This document shows, piece by piece, positions 30,473 to 42,196 of a stretch of DNA of 64,000 nt. The notes under the pieces are model-generated. The model saw nothing but the letters and a program-made list of their open reading frames with translations, was not told the origin of the DNA and did no database searches. Origin of the DNA: Panonychus citri (taxonomy: Eukaryota > Arthropoda > Arachnida > Trombidiformes > Tetranychidae). Location of the stretch: positions 2,976,001 to 3,040,000 of the forward strand of contig NW_026515544.1 in NCBI RefSeq assembly GCF_014898815.1. The letters are read 5' to 3'. The position numbers were made by a program, and so were the translations under genes. How positions within the stretch are numbered: the first letter of the stretch is position 1; each line of letters begins with the position of its first letter.

Positions 30473-32577
30473 TAATAGAACTCTAAAGAAACTGGACATT
30501 CATTTTATCCTTTTTGAGAGATTTCTTTTTTCTCTTTCTCATCAGATGGAAAGAGGAAAAAAGAATAAATTTCAGCCGAAAGAATGTGACAGAATATATA
30601 TTATCTTATCCGGTGAAAAGGGTTATCATGAACAAATTACATTATTTATATTCAGTTTGGAACTTTGTTTTTATAACATTTTCCTCAGCCAAGGTAAGAA
30701 GGAACAACAAGAATAAAAGACAAACTAAATATTTAAAACATTTTTCATAGAGTTTACAAGAGTGCAAATCAACATAAATTTAGAGTAATAAAGATCTTAT
30801 CCATGGATATACTTGTTCGATGAATTTTTAACAGAATTCAGACAAATTGAAAATATAAATTTAAAGAAAAGAATTTTTTTTATTACATTTGAAACTTTTC
30901 TTTGTGAGAAAAGTGTCTTTAGTTTGAAGATTTAGTGAACATTAATAATTCTAGAGGTTGATTAGGTATCGTAAGAAAATTATTGACTGCAAAGTAAATC
31001 CAATAATGAACATGTTTAGCATTCATCTTGGAAGATTAACTTTAATGAGTATTAAATGTAACATTGACTCTATTTAAACAAAATGATTCTGATCATATTC
31101 AGTTTCCAATAGTTACAACGTTGGGTGAGATTTTGATTCCTTCATATTTATCTATTTTTCTGTAACATTTATTTTGGCAGTTTCTCAAAATTCATTGACC
31201 AAAGAAAGTGTATCATATAATGTATTTTATACAACATGTATTCTAGAATTTACATAAAGAAGGTTTCAAAGTTATAATGAAATTTATGACATTATATGTT
31301 TTGTATTGTGAAGAAATGAACATCGTTGCAAAAATATTTACCAAACAGAATTCAATCAGACTCATGTATCAACGATAAGATGAAAATCTTTCGTCGATTC
31401 AAATCTATCGACTGTACATGAAGAAAGATAATATTATGATATATACTAAAGACGATGCGATGTTTTCCTATGTACAGAATGTTTATATTTACTTTATCGA
31501 AAATACTTTCTGATCAAATATTGAACATTAATATCTGATCCAAGTGCTAAGAATTAGTATATATTTAATAAAGAAATAAATGTGAGAATGTACAGAAATT
31601 TTCATCTTCTATTGAGACACATTTTCTTTGGTAAGTTTTCACTTATTAACTTTAATACTTTTTTCCTTGGTATATATATTGTTGGTCTGTTTGTGGTAAA
31701 TAATATCTGATAAATTAAATGTTATTTCTGATTTTCTTTTTCCCCAAATATTATTGGCTTACAATTGAATATCATCATTAACTTTATTATCATTAGATTA
31801 CTTTTTATTATTTTGATTGCCTCTTCCAATTAAATAAGAAAATAAAAAAATTATCTTCATCATGATCATTATTATTATCATCATGATATTACTGTTTTTC
31901 TGGATAAAATTAAGTTGCTGTTGTTGTAACAAAAATAGTTGGTTTTTGGTTCATCTTCCAAGTGGAATGTTATATTTAGAGGATGGAGGCAAAAAAATCT
32001 TGAAAGAAAGAGAGAGAGAGAGAGAGAATCTTTGAGATTATTATCATCATTTGTTCATGTATAAGAATCATTGGATTCTTATTAGGAGAATGCGAAACTA
32101 AAAATGCTTTGAGAGGAAAAAGAGCTAAAGAGAGAGAAAGAAAAAGAAAGAAATTGAAAGATATTAACCAGAATACATTAGAAGGGTATGAATGTAAGTA
32201 TTCAGAGTAAAGAAATCAAGTAGAAACAACAAGAGTATATACAAATAGGATTGGGTGTATTCATGAGACGAAAAGTGATATTTCTGAAATATTGTCTTCG
32301 TTCAATTTTCTCTTTTCAATACAAAAAACAAATTCTGATTTTAATTCTGATGGATAGAGTTTTTTCCTTGCTCTATTTTACATACTCCTCTTTTGGTTTT
32401 ATATTTAATTCCAGGAAAATGTTTCATCAGGTTGATTCATTAGCATATCTTAAGTATACATGATGACATTCAATACCTTGAAAGATTATGATTATCATGA
32501 TGGACCTAAAAGTTTACATCAGTATAAATATCACAAGAATGATTCTTATGATCAACACAATGGATCAGAAATCAATG

Positions 32578-32662
<85 letters not shown>

Positions 32663-34422
32663 AAATAAAAAGACAAGAAGCATTTCTTTAATCAGAACTT
32701 TTCGAAAAGTTCTAATCCCACATCACATTGTTCGAGCCCAATATTGATATTCTATCATAAACTTTCTCTCTTTTTCTTTGTTTTTCTCTCAATTGGGAAT
32801 TCTAAACATTCTGAAAGTATTTGAGTAGAGAAAAAAATCCGCTTGATGAATACAATATCCATATACATTTATATGCATCTTCGTGATAGTAAATGAATGC
32901 ATATCCATGAATTGAGTAACATTTTGCTTGGTGAATGTCAAAAACATATAATCATAGAAGCAACAAAAGAGGTAACATCAGAAAATCATGTTATCGTCTT
33001 TTATGCCTACGAAATTCAGTCAATTGTATTTTACTATTTTTTTTACTTCTCTTTTTGAATTTTGTGTTCTCTAGAACAATAATATTATCTTCCTTCTTTT
33101 GTTTATATTTGTACATATTCAGTTATCATCATCATCAGCATTATCATCATGATAACATGAAATAAAGTTATGACAGTATCAGAATATATCAGATATAAAG
33201 CTGAAATGGTTTCAGGACGAAATCATGATAAAAATATTATATGAAACATATTCAGGTTTCAGGAGAAAAAGTTTTAAATTGAAATTCAATTTCCACCAGA
33301 ATCTGTGGGCTGAATTAATCAGATAAAATTTTTCTAAGAAAAGGAAATAATTAATGAGTCTAAAATATATACAAGGGAAAATTCTGCAACATTTTCATTA
33401 GAATTTTATTCTTTTCTCATGATCGGTTTATTTCTGTTTGAAATATTCCATAATCAATGAAATTACCTGTTCAGGGAGAAAGGAAAACATCTTGAGTTCA
33501 TCTAGAAAAAAGAAGAAAAAGTTTTATTTTACTTTTCTTCTAATCTGATGATTCGATTGGTGGCAGAATTTTACATTTTACAATTTCAGGGGAAAAAATG
33601 ATGAGATTTAACATTGAAATTGGTTATTGATTAGATGAGAATAAGAATAGAAAAAAGTTTCTTCCTAATTCAGAGATGATAAAATCCATATTACTAAAAT
33701 TTGAGTATTCATATATTCAAATATATGAGCCCATGGAATTGGAAAGTAAATATTATCATGATTATTAGTGTTAATCATAATGTTGTTGTTACCCTGATGA
33801 TTATCATGATTATTAGTATTGTTAATGATCCAAGAAAAAATATATCACAGGATAAAAGTAGAAGTGAATTTTTTTTTCATCTTTTTTTTCAGTTACCCTG
33901 GAAAATGAAAAGTTATCATGATGTAGTTTTTAGCTTTTTGTTCAGCAACATTTGATAATAACAATAGGATGATGATGAGGAGGAGGAAGATGAAAGTGAA
34001 AACTCTGATGAGTAAAATGTTTGTGTTTATGTATGCAGAAAAAAAGGAAACATTAATCATGGAAAAGGAAAAAAAAACCTTACCTTGAATCCTGAACATT
34101 AGGGTGGTTTGTTATAAGAGATTCGAAGTGATTTTATCAGTAACTTTTTATTTATATTCGTATTCGTGCTAATGGTGATCATTAAGATGATTAAGATGAT
34201 GATGATGTCGTTTTGGTTTGACGATCAATTGAACTTTTGTTTGTGTTAACTTTGTGATTTACTTTTATTTGATTATCATTAATTGAGATGATTTTCATTC
34301 TGATATTATGAAAATATTGATAGTAAGAAAAGATGAAAGTATTAATAGTTATTCAGAATTTTGAAAATTCTGAGAACTCAATGGATCATATCTCTTAGAC
34401 GTTATTGTTGTTTTATTATTAT
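30473..34422. other. gene-free region with GA microsatellites
   Basis: No gene recognised. It contains a shorter GA run near 32007-32028, the long GA tract at 32582-32661 and GATGATGAGGAGGAGG runs near 33970. Open frames are short and low-complexity. Confidence 0.45.
32582..32661. repeat. long (GA)n microsatellite
   Basis: About 40 uninterrupted GA dinucleotides. Confidence 0.95.
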
Positions 34423-34816
34423 TGTAAGGGGATTAACCATGATTACGCAACCTTATTTATCTTCCCCCTTTAAATTCCTTTAAATCATGTGATATATTAA
34501 CTTCCAGAAATTACCCCAGGGTTTACCCATTAGATATAAAAAGCCAACACATCGGACCAAGGACCTAAGTCTAATGTGTTGAGCTTTCTCCCTCTCATTA
34601 ACTTCTATTTATGTTTAAATTCAACTTTACTTTATGCTTAATTAATCTTTGTAACCTTTAAACCCCCTTCAAATTACATTTAACCTCAGTTCGTGTTCAA
34701 CTAATACCCAATTTATAAAACATTAAAAGTGCTATTTCAATAAGAAGTTCCTTCTCTCTTTCAAATTAGTCTTTCTCGGATTCCCTAGTAGGGTTCTCTT
34801 TGACAAAATACTTACA
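34423..34816 (+). repeat. 5' LTR
   Basis: Starts TGTAAGGGGATTAACC and ends ACAAAATACTTACA. It contains a TATA box, TATAAAAAG, at about 34535-34543, and just downstream a hairpin (34546-34580) with the AAGGACCTA centre. The transcription start would fall within that hairpin. Confidence 0.95.
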
Positions 34817-34819
34817 CAT

Positions 34820-34832
34820 TGGTGGAGATGCC
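34820..34832 (+). promoter_or_regulatory. primer binding site
   Basis: TGGTGGAGATGCC starts 3 nt after the LTR end, with the TGG expected for pairing to a tRNA 3' CCA end. The implied tRNA 3' end is GGCATCTCCACCA; I did not identify which tRNA that is. Confidence 0.7.
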
Positions 34833-35128
34833 TCTGCTAATTTTAAGTTGAGAAAACTTCCAATAGTAGCTACAAAACTGTCAGAAAAGAAACAACCAAT
34901 AAGCAATAGCTTCGGTCTAACCAAAAAGCTATCGCTTCCGTTTCCTGATAAAAGCACTTCAAGGTCTCATTGTTGCTGGGTGAGAGGACCTTTCACCCTC
35001 AACAATTTACCTTACCTGTTTTTTTTTGGTGTCTGTACACATATAACTGTAAAAAGTGTTAAATAAAGTGAAGTGATTGGTGAAAGTGTTTGTGAATCTA
35101 AGTGATTAGTGATAAGTGAAAATTTAAA

Positions 35129-36125
35129 ATGTCTTTAACTCCAAACAAGATAAACATCAATTACCCTAAAAGTCAACGTGAAGAGATATCAAGAAATGAA
35201 CTAATTGGTATCGCCTTAGAGTGGGGAATTAATAACCCCGTCCAGAAAACAAATGAAATGCTCCAAAAAGAAATTTGGGAAGCACAAATAATTCAAATGC
35301 TATATACGCTAGATGGAGAAGAAATTCCAGAAGCAGTTCCAATAGATTCAAGAAGAAAATTTGAAATCAAATGGATGGATGGAATCGAGCTGAGAAAGAT
35401 TGGTTTAGATTTCAATTCATTGGTAACTCTAATTACAGCTAAAATTTACAACATTGAACGTTTTAAAGTATATACAAAGAAACAAATCGAAGAGGATTTG
35501 GATCTCTCTCCAGCGGTGGCTACATTGTTAGCAAATAAATATTCTACAATGGAAAACCATTCCTTATTAGAAAACTTAGAAAGGCTGAACTTTCAAGGAA
35601 ATCAAGAAAAACAACTGAATTTCGCCCAACAACAAGCCTTAAGAAGAATTGAGAAAAGGCGTTGGCCGAATAAAGATAAACAGTCCTTCACGGACTTCAT
35701 CAAAGCCTTGGAATATGATCTGAGGACCTTAGATCCTTCCAAGAGCTCATGGGTTGAACACACAACAGTGTTACTCGAAAATGAAGCTCGTGAATTTGCT
35801 GAGAAATTGAATGAATATCCGTTCATACAATATGATGAATGGAAAGAAAATTGATCAACTCAACAATTACTTCAAGTGAAAGAGCTGAAGCCATGTATAA
35901 TACCGTTCAAAAAGGTACGATACAAGATTTGATCCAAGGGATCACTTCAAGAAAATTGAAACATCTTTAAAAGTAATTTACCCTGAGGCTACAAATAAAA
36001 CCTTGGCGCTGTTAATGCTCTCATCCTTACCATATTATCTCCAAAATGAGATAATTCCTGAAGTCGTCGACTTGGATGTCGAGAGAATCAAAGTAAAATT
36101 ATTGGCCATTGGCAAAAGAATAAAT
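35129..36125 (+). pseudogene. gag: gag (capsid region), frameshifted
   Basis: Opens with ATG (MSLTPNKININYPKSQREEI) and stays open for 241 codons, then is broken near 35850. Gag-like sequence resumes in another frame around 35940 (HFKKIETSLKVIYPEATNKT and LLMLSSLPYYLQNEIIPEVV) until a stop just before 36130. The helical, charge-rich content and position between the primer site and the zinc knuckle support gag. It would form the particle shell. One AGGACCT hairpin (35707-35743) lies inside it. Confidence 0.75.
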
Positions 36126-36130
36126 TAAGG

Positions 36131-36439
36131 ATGGATGGTAGAAAGTCACGACCTTCGCAAGGTCAAGAGTCAAGTTCAAATTGGAGGTCAAGAAACCAAG
36201 ACCAATCCAATTCACCTAAAACAACCCCAAGTAACCAGGTTAAACCTAAATGCAATCATTGTAAATCTCCTTCCCATTCAGAAGACGATTGTTGGCTTAA
36301 ATATCCTGAAAAACGACCCAAAAGGGATAATCAAAATAAAGCCAACAACGTTGAGGTGGAAGAACAATTAAGCGAAGGAAGCGTGAACACAACGCGTCTT
36401 ATAGCGAATAAAAAAAAAATGGATCGTCTGAAAAGGTAA
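36131..36439 (+). pseudogene. nucleocapsid part with CCHC zinc knuckle
   Basis: A basic, Ser/Gln/Asn-rich stretch followed by CNHCKSPSHSEDDC, a perfect C-x2-C-x4-H-x4-C retroviral zinc knuckle that binds the genomic RNA. It is the C-terminal part of gag, now separated from the capsid part by a stop and frame change. A perfect GACCTT-CGC-AAGGTC hairpin occurs at 36150-36164. Confidence 0.8.
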
Positions 36440-36485
36440 GACATCCAATGATAACATTTAAAATTAACAATATTACCATTGAGGG

Positions 36486-36998
36486 ATGTTCGATACTGGT
36501 GCTTGTACCAGTCTAATAAGCAAGGACCTCGCTGTTAGACTGAAGCTATATGCTTATCCCTACAAACTGAAATTTCAATCAGCAAATCAGAATGTGATAG
36601 ACTGTAATTGGTTTGTGCCGCTGAAAGTTTACAATGGAGATGAACCTAAGCTTATTGCAGCCTATGTGATAGATGACCTTTCAAATGACATCTTATTAGG
36701 TGAAAACATTATAAAAGCTACTCATCTAATCATTGTATCTAAGGGCTTGGATAAACCTTATGAGTTAAAACACCAAAATCTGAATAGTGAATACAGATTA
36801 AAAATGGAAATTCCTGATTTGAAAGAAATTGAATTGATGTTACAAAAATGGTATAAAACAAACTATGATATGAGTAGATTGGTAAGAATGAGTCAAAAGG
36901 ACCTCTTGACTCATTCACCAATTCAGTCAACAACTCAACAAATTGATAATGAAAATCAACAAATTAATCATCAATCAACTCAACAAACAACAAATTAA
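36486..36998 (+). pseudogene. aspartic protease domain
   Basis: Begins at the active site: MFDTGACTSLISKDLAVRL contains the D-T-G-A triad. The flap and the later hydrophobic DILLGENIIKA segment (the I-L-G motif of retropepsins) follow. The strand preceding the active site is in a different frame (ITFKINNITIEG, about 36449-36485), so a 1-nt frameshift lies near 36485. The 3' half is a Gln/Asn-rich linker. Two AGGACCT hairpins lie inside (36509-36542 and 36888-36914). Confidence 0.85.
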
Positions 36999-37037
36999 CA
37001 ATGTGATCACCAAATCAACCAACAATCAAAGGTCAAG

Positions 37038-38240
37038 TTGCTACAAATTAATCATTTAAGGATTAATTATGTTAATTTCTTCCGTGAGCATTACAATGAA
37101 GATGCTTCATTACTAATCAACAAAATTGAAGAATTTCAAGATTCAACAATTGATTTTCCAGAAGAAATCTCAAATTTAGATCATAAACTGTATCAACAAA
37201 TCAACAAAGAACTATGTGAAAGTGATAAATTGAAAATTCATCAAATATTGATGGAGGAAAGAGGCTCTTTTTCCTCAACTAAATTTGATTTAGGTTGTGT
37301 TCCTGCCGAATTTACAAAGTTCAAAATCGACATTGGAAATAAACCAATTCCTAAATGTAGACCTTTTCGTTCAAGCGAAAAGATGAGAAGTGAAATAAGA
37401 AAAATAATCAAAGATTTTAAAGAAAATGGTATTATCGAAGATTCGGACATTGGTGGAGGAGCTCCAGCATTTGTCGTCCCGAAACCCAATGGAACGTGGC
37501 GAATGGTCACTTCATATGTCGAATTAAACAAATTAGTGCAAAAGAGAAAATTTCCTATGCCTAACATCGATGACGCAATAAACCAATTAAAGGTAACAAA
37601 TACTTTACAACCTTAGATCTCGCCCAAGGATATTATCAATTGGAAATTCCTGAAGAAGAAGAGATAAGACAAGTTTTGTAACAGAAGATGGTTGTTACCG
37701 TTACAAAAGGTTACCAATGGGATTGGCTGATGCACCCTCGTATTTTCAAGAAGTTATTAATAAAGTTCTTGGAGAACTCAAATACACTTGCTGTTTCGGG
37801 TATTTCGATGACATTGTCATCTATGGTAAATCAATTGATCAATTGTGTGATAACATGAAGAAAGTTATCGGTGCTCTAAAGATTTTCGGTTTTAAAAACC
37901 GTGTTGAAAAATTACAAGCTGGAGCGACAGAAATTGTTTGTCTAGGCCACCTTGTCTCTGGCAAAACGATTCGACCTGATCCTAAGAAAATCGAGAGGAT
38001 TAAGGCCCTCAATCCTCCGACTTCTCAGAACCAAATACGGTCACACCTAGGGTTATTCAATTATTTTTCTAGGTTTATCGAAAACTATGCGAAAATTGCT
38101 GCCCCCATACAAGAACTAATCAAAAAGAAATACAAAGGTGTTAAAATCGTATTCGAAGGAGAAGTGTTAGAAAATTGGAATCAACTGAAAAAGGAATTGA
38201 CAAAGAAATGTATGTTAACGCATTTCTATCATGAACGGAA
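37038..38240 (+). pseudogene. pol: reverse transcriptase, frameshifted
   Basis: RT motifs appear in order across three frames: KPIPKCRPFRSSEKMRSEI, VVPKPNGTWRMVTSYVELNK and FPMPNIDDAI up to 37610; LDLAQGYYQLEI around 37615-37675; then YRYKRLPMGLADAPSYFQEV and the catalytic FGYFDDIVIYGK from 37717 on. Frameshifts lie near 37605 and 37680. The catalytic box is YFDD where YVDD/YIDD is more usual, so the Asp pair is kept. The connection domain follows (FLGHL-type CLGHLVSGKTIRPDPKK). Inactive in this copy because of the frameshifts. Confidence 0.92.
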
Positions 38241-38858
38241 ACAATTGTGCTGGTTGACGCATCAGCTGTCGCAATTGGTGGAATACTGGCTCAGAAAGAT
38301 GAAGAAAACAACATTAATCCTGTCTACTTCTTTGGATGTAAACTACAGAAATACATGTACAGTTGGCAAACGACAGAAAAAGAATGTGCTGCCGTCGTTT
38401 TGCGTGTAGAAAGTTTGCTCACTATCTACGACATAAGAAATTTATCGTTAAAACAGATCATCATGCGTTATGTGAACTCAAAAATACTCAATTTAAAGTG
38501 CCACGAATCATGCGATGGCAACATGATTTGTCGGAATTCGACTTCGAAGTTCAATATCTGAAAGGTGAAAATCACCCAGCAGATTGTTTTTCTCGCTCTA
38601 ATGAGTGGGCTCATCGACAAAAAGGAGAAATGACCGATGATCATTTCGACAAGTATTTAAATTTTGTGAACTGTGATAAAGATGATATTATCATCGAAGA
38701 TATGGATCTTAAAGAAGAAAATAAGCTCGTTCAGGATGAAACTCAAAAGGTCCTCTTGAGTATCATCCGTGAATTCGACTATCTAGATGCTCAACAACAG
38801 AAGAGATTCATCGCTGCAGTGAAAACACCAAAGCTTCAACAACAAAAGAAAGTGAACT
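38241..38858 (+). pseudogene. pol: RNase H domain, frameshifted
   Basis: Catalytic acids of the Ty3/mdg4 RNase H are visible: Asp in MLVDASAVAIGGIL, Glu in TTEKECAAVV and Asp in VKTDHHALCEL. The first two are in the frame starting near 38247, and the third is in the frame of 38363-38860, so a frameshift lies near 38395. The end has the typical YLKGENHPADCFSR tether motif. It would remove the RNA strand during cDNA synthesis. A hairpin with centre AAGGTCCTC lies at 38734-38768. Confidence 0.9.
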
Positions 38859-38886
38859 AAAAATTGAACAAGATAAAGATACAAGA

Positions 38887-40179
38887 GTGAGAATGATTAA
38901 GGAAGAAATCAATCAAGGAAAAATGAAGCGTCGATATGAGATAAGAGATAGTATCTTGTATTGGTTAACAAAAAAGGGATCTGCTCGATTCTATTTACCT
39001 GATTCGCTCATAGATCAAGTATTTGAACAATATCATGAAGCTATGGAAGCGGGTCACTTCGGATTTAAACCAACATTCCAAAAGATTAAACAAGATTTCT
39101 GGTTTCCGGAAATGGAAGAAATAATAAAACAAAAGGTTGCTGCCTGTTCGAAATGTCAAAAATTTAAACCAAAAACGTTTAAAGAAGGTAAAGCTAAGGG
39201 CATGAAAGTTGCAAACTTTCCAATGGAAAGAATCCAAATAGACATGATTGGACCGTTTCCACCATCAACAACTGGAAACACAGTGGTTCTAGTTGCTGCC
39301 GATACATTAACAAGATTTGGAATGGCAAAGGCATTCAAAAAGGGTAACAGTAAGGACGTAATCAACTTCCTAGAATCAATCATCAATCAATATGGAAGAA
39401 TGAAAATTCTTCAGTCTGATAACGGAAAAATTTTCACCTCCACAGAAATCAAAAGATTCGCCGAGTTAAATCAAATTAAGTTAATTAATTCGTCTCCCTA
39501 TCATCCACAAACAAATGGTTTGGTGGAAAGACTTAATCGAGAGATTAAGACAAGATTGGGAATATACACCGAAAGGGCTCACGAATGGGACATTTATCTA
39601 CAAACTCTAATCTTTAGTTATAATAATTCAATCAAAAACGATATTGGGAAATCACCTTTCCAACTTTTGTACAACTATGAACCTCGATCAATTCTACACA
39701 ATAGATTCCAGATAACTCCTTTATATAAGGAAACTGATATTCAGAAAGCTCGTCAAGAGGCTAAAGCAACTTTAGATGAAAAGTCTCAACAATCAGCAAA
39801 TGAAAAGAATTTAACTCAAAAAGAACCTACTCTGAAAAGAGGAGATTTAGCTCGAGTTAAACCAGTACCGTACACAACTGGACCTTCATTCATGAAGCAA
39901 AAGTTTACGGGAAAGTACATTGTTCTTGATACGTTTGAATCAACAGCGAGACTCATTTGTGTGTATACGAAGAAAATTAAAATGTATAACTACGAAAGGA
40001 TAAAGAAAATCATTGGAAAACTACCCACCAACTACCAAACAATACTCAACAAATATCCATCAATCAGATCAACTGAAGATGAGGTAGTTGTTGATAAAGA
40101 GGAAGGAGGACCTTCTTCCTCTCATCAACAACAACAAACATCAACACCCAAAAGAAAGATGAAGAGATTCCAGAGATGA
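38887..40179 (+). CDS. pol: retrotransposon integrase, open frame
   Basis: 430 aa still open. The N-terminal zinc domain (H-H-C-C) is seen as HEAMEAGHFGF...CSKCQKF. The DDE core has Asp in IQIDMIGPFPP, Asp in ILQSDNGKIF and Glu in GLVERLNREIKTRL. No chromodomain is evident. The C-terminus is basic and Gln/Ser-rich (TPKRKMKRFQR). Although drawn from an ATG, it is the 3' part of the pol polyprotein. It would insert the cDNA; the 5-bp ATTAT duplication is its footprint. Confidence 0.93.
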   Translation: MRMIKEEINQGKMKRRYEIRDSILYWLTKKGSARFYLPDSLIDQVFEQYHEAMEAGHFGFKPTFQKIKQDFWFPEMEEIIKQKVAACSKCQKFKPKTFKEGKAKGMKVANFPMERIQIDMIGPFPPSTTGNTVVLVAADTLTRFGMAKAFKKGNSKDVINFLESIINQYGRMKILQSDNGKIFTSTEIKRFAELNQIKLINSSPYHPQTNGLVERLNREIKTRLGIYTERAHEWDIYLQTLIFSYNNSIKNDIGKSPFQLLYNYEPRSILHNRFQITPLYKETDIQKARQEAKATLDEKSQQSANEKNLTQKEPTLKRGDLARVKPVPYTTGPSFMKQKFTGKYIVLDTFESTARLICVYTKKIKMYNYERIKKIIGKLPTNYQTILNKYPSIRSTEDEVVVDKEEGGPSSSHQQQQTSTPKRKMKRFQR

Positions 40180-40484
40180 CAAATTGGTGTGAAAGTGACG
40201 CTGAAACTGAACTATACTCAGACAATGAAGACAATCAAACAATAATTGTTAAAGAAAGTGAAAGTGTATCAAGTGAGACAAATCAACAGCAACCACAACA
40301 AATTAAATCAACAGAAGAAGTGATTGATCTTCAAAAAGAAAGCGAAGAAAGTGAAAACCTAAGTGAAAACAATGAACCAACATCAACGAATACTACGAAA
40401 GAGAAAAAGCGTAAATACAAGAAGAAAGAATATGTGAAGTCACATGAAATGGTGACAAGAAAAAGAGCAAATGAAAAGGGATGA
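40176..40484 (+). CDS. acidic/basic tail ORF overlapping integrase
   Basis: 102 aa; its ATG overlaps the integrase stop in ATGA. The first 70 residues are Glu/Ser/Asn-rich, then a Lys-rich block (KEKKRKYKKKEYVK). It may be the natural C-terminal tail of integrase cut off by a frameshift or a separate small protein; the sequence alone does not decide. The hairpin at 40471-40503 covers its stop codon. Confidence 0.45.
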   Translation: MTNWCESDAETELYSDNEDNQTIIVKESESVSSETNQQQPQQIKSTEEVIDLQKESEESENLSENNEPTSTNTTKEKKRKYKKKEYVKSHEMVTRKRANEKG

Positions 40485-41545
40485 GGACCTTATCCCAATT
40501 CATCGCTCACCAATATCACCAAAATCATCAACTAACATTTTATATTCTTTTCCTTATTAACATTTTGTTCTATTTAGAATTTTATAAACATTCTTTTCTT
40601 ACCAGATCCCAGATGAATAGCACAAAAACACTTGAATTGGTTCCACTTATCCCTTCATTGAGATGATTGTTCTTAATGGTCAAAGGACCTCTGACCATTG
40701 GAACAACCAAATCAATCAACTAAATTAATTAATTAATTAATTAAAACAAAGACAAAATTTGATGACAAATTGTTTAAACACCAAAAGTAACAAAAGAGAA
40801 TAGCTAATTACACCCCAAGTGGTCGTACCTCGAACTGTAACTATGGAAACTCACTAACGTGCTCCCTCGACCATAAAGGATTGAGTCGCCATTGTTTTAA
40901 GTTCACCCTTTAGGTTAAGTTTAGAGTTTTTTTTGTGTCACAAATTGTCTCGTTAATTAATTATGTTTTGATTAAATCAATTATTGATTTTTCTTTTGAT
41001 CAAAATTGAGAAGGCAAGAGGACCTTTTGCCAACTCAATTTGATTTGAAATCAAATCAAATTTTATTCAAATTTCACCCAAATTAACCCCAAAAATCGTA
41101 ATCAAAACTCACCATCTTTAAATTGTTAACCCTTTGTCATTGAAAATAGCTTGTTTTGTCCACCATCTTGAATCAATTAATCATCATTGTCAAGAGAAAG
41201 AGGACCTTTTTCTCGAGACAATTGAACTGTTTAATTTGATTGTTAACATCTACAGTCAACTTTTGACTGATTGTTTAATTTACCATCGAAATTTTGATTC
41301 AACAAATTGTTGTCGATTCTAAGAGAAAGAGGCCCTTTTTCTCAAAGAAAACAACAATTGATTCGAAATTTCTACAATTTAACAAAACTCAAATTGTAAT
41401 TTCTTATCCCATCACAATTATAATTCCCATTGTTGTAAAGCTAATTGTTTCTAATTAAGAGAAGAGGACCTTTTCTCTTAATAGATCAATATTCCTTTTC
41501 CTACCAATTCAAAGCTTTTATAAGCTCTTAAAACGCTCAATCAAA
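40485..41545 (+). other. non-coding spacer with the densest run of AGGNCCT hairpins
   Basis: About 1.06 kb between the integrase tail and the accessory frame. It holds five consecutive hairpins about 120-330 nt apart: 40667-40706, 40999-41044, 41184-41224, 41303-41360 and 41454-41482. The arms differ completely; for example TTGAG with CTCAA and GGCAA with TTGCC belong to the second, and ATTAAGAGAA with TTCTCTTAAT to the last. There is also an (ATTA)n run at 40722-40743. No credible ORF. Confidence 0.75.
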
Positions 41546-42196
41546 ATGGAAGATAAAGAACAGTATTGGAAGGTTTCAAAGTCATCATTGGAACTACTGA
41601 TCAGAGAAAAGATTGAGAAACGTTTTGGTAAATCTTGGAAAGATATTCCGTTGTTACAATATCTACATGGTCTAATTTTCTCAGAACTTCCAAAATATGA
41701 TACAAAGGTACTTGATCGCAATTTTGCAAGTTCTGTGACCATGTCCCAGTGAATCCATTTAAATGCGATCAATGTAAAGAGTATTATTGCCTTTACTGTA
41801 CGAAAGTTTTATTCCTCATCTACAACCTAAGAAATGGTAACAAAGATCCTGATATGAACGATATTGAAAACAAAAAGTTCGATTGTGTTTCATGTTTAGG
41901 TAATAACTTTCCCGAATCCAATGTTTAAACAGTGATGAGATGAAAATATTCAGTGAATTCAAAGTGCATTGTCGTAACTATTTCTGTGTTGAAACTCTAA
42001 CATATTACGATATGATGAAACATCTAAAAATTTGTTCAAGTGATCAATTCAAAGTTAATTCTATCTTGAATTTCATCAAATCTAATAAGGAACTAATTGA
42101 AAACAATGATAGAGTTGCGGTGATTCCACCGCTAGAAGGCCCTGAGAATCCTTTAAAACAGTTCCTGAATTTGCCAAAGCATTTGATGCTCGATTA
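41546..42196 (+). pseudogene. accessory protein, N-terminal part: C4C4 RING-like plus TRAF-like zinc finger
   Basis: The frame opens MEDKEQYWKVSKSSLELLI. A shift near 41720 leads into CKFCDHVPVNPFKCDQCKEY, continuing YCLYC and, 27 residues later, CVSC: C-x2-C-x9-C-x2-C-x4-C-x2-C-x27-C-x2-C, a RING-like C4C4 arrangement (41725-41900). After another shift near 41930 comes HCRNYFCVETLTYYDMMKHL then KIC (about 41968-42031), like a TRAF-type zinc finger. The last part, up to 42196, is a linker. A third shift near 42190 leads into the exonuclease frame. RING plus TRAF fingers suggest an E3-ligase-type or protein-binding role; that is inference. Spans about 720 codons with the next entry. Confidence 0.6.

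Noticed and set aside
36150..36164. Perfect GACCTT-CGC-AAGGTC hairpin in the nucleocapsid region
   Set aside because: The stem sequence recalls the family, but the AGGNCCT centre is absent; kept only as a note.
42122..42150. AAGGCCCTG at 42136-42144 as another member of the hairpin family
   Set aside because: The flanks pair only weakly and asymmetrically (GATTC/GAATC), so I did not count it.
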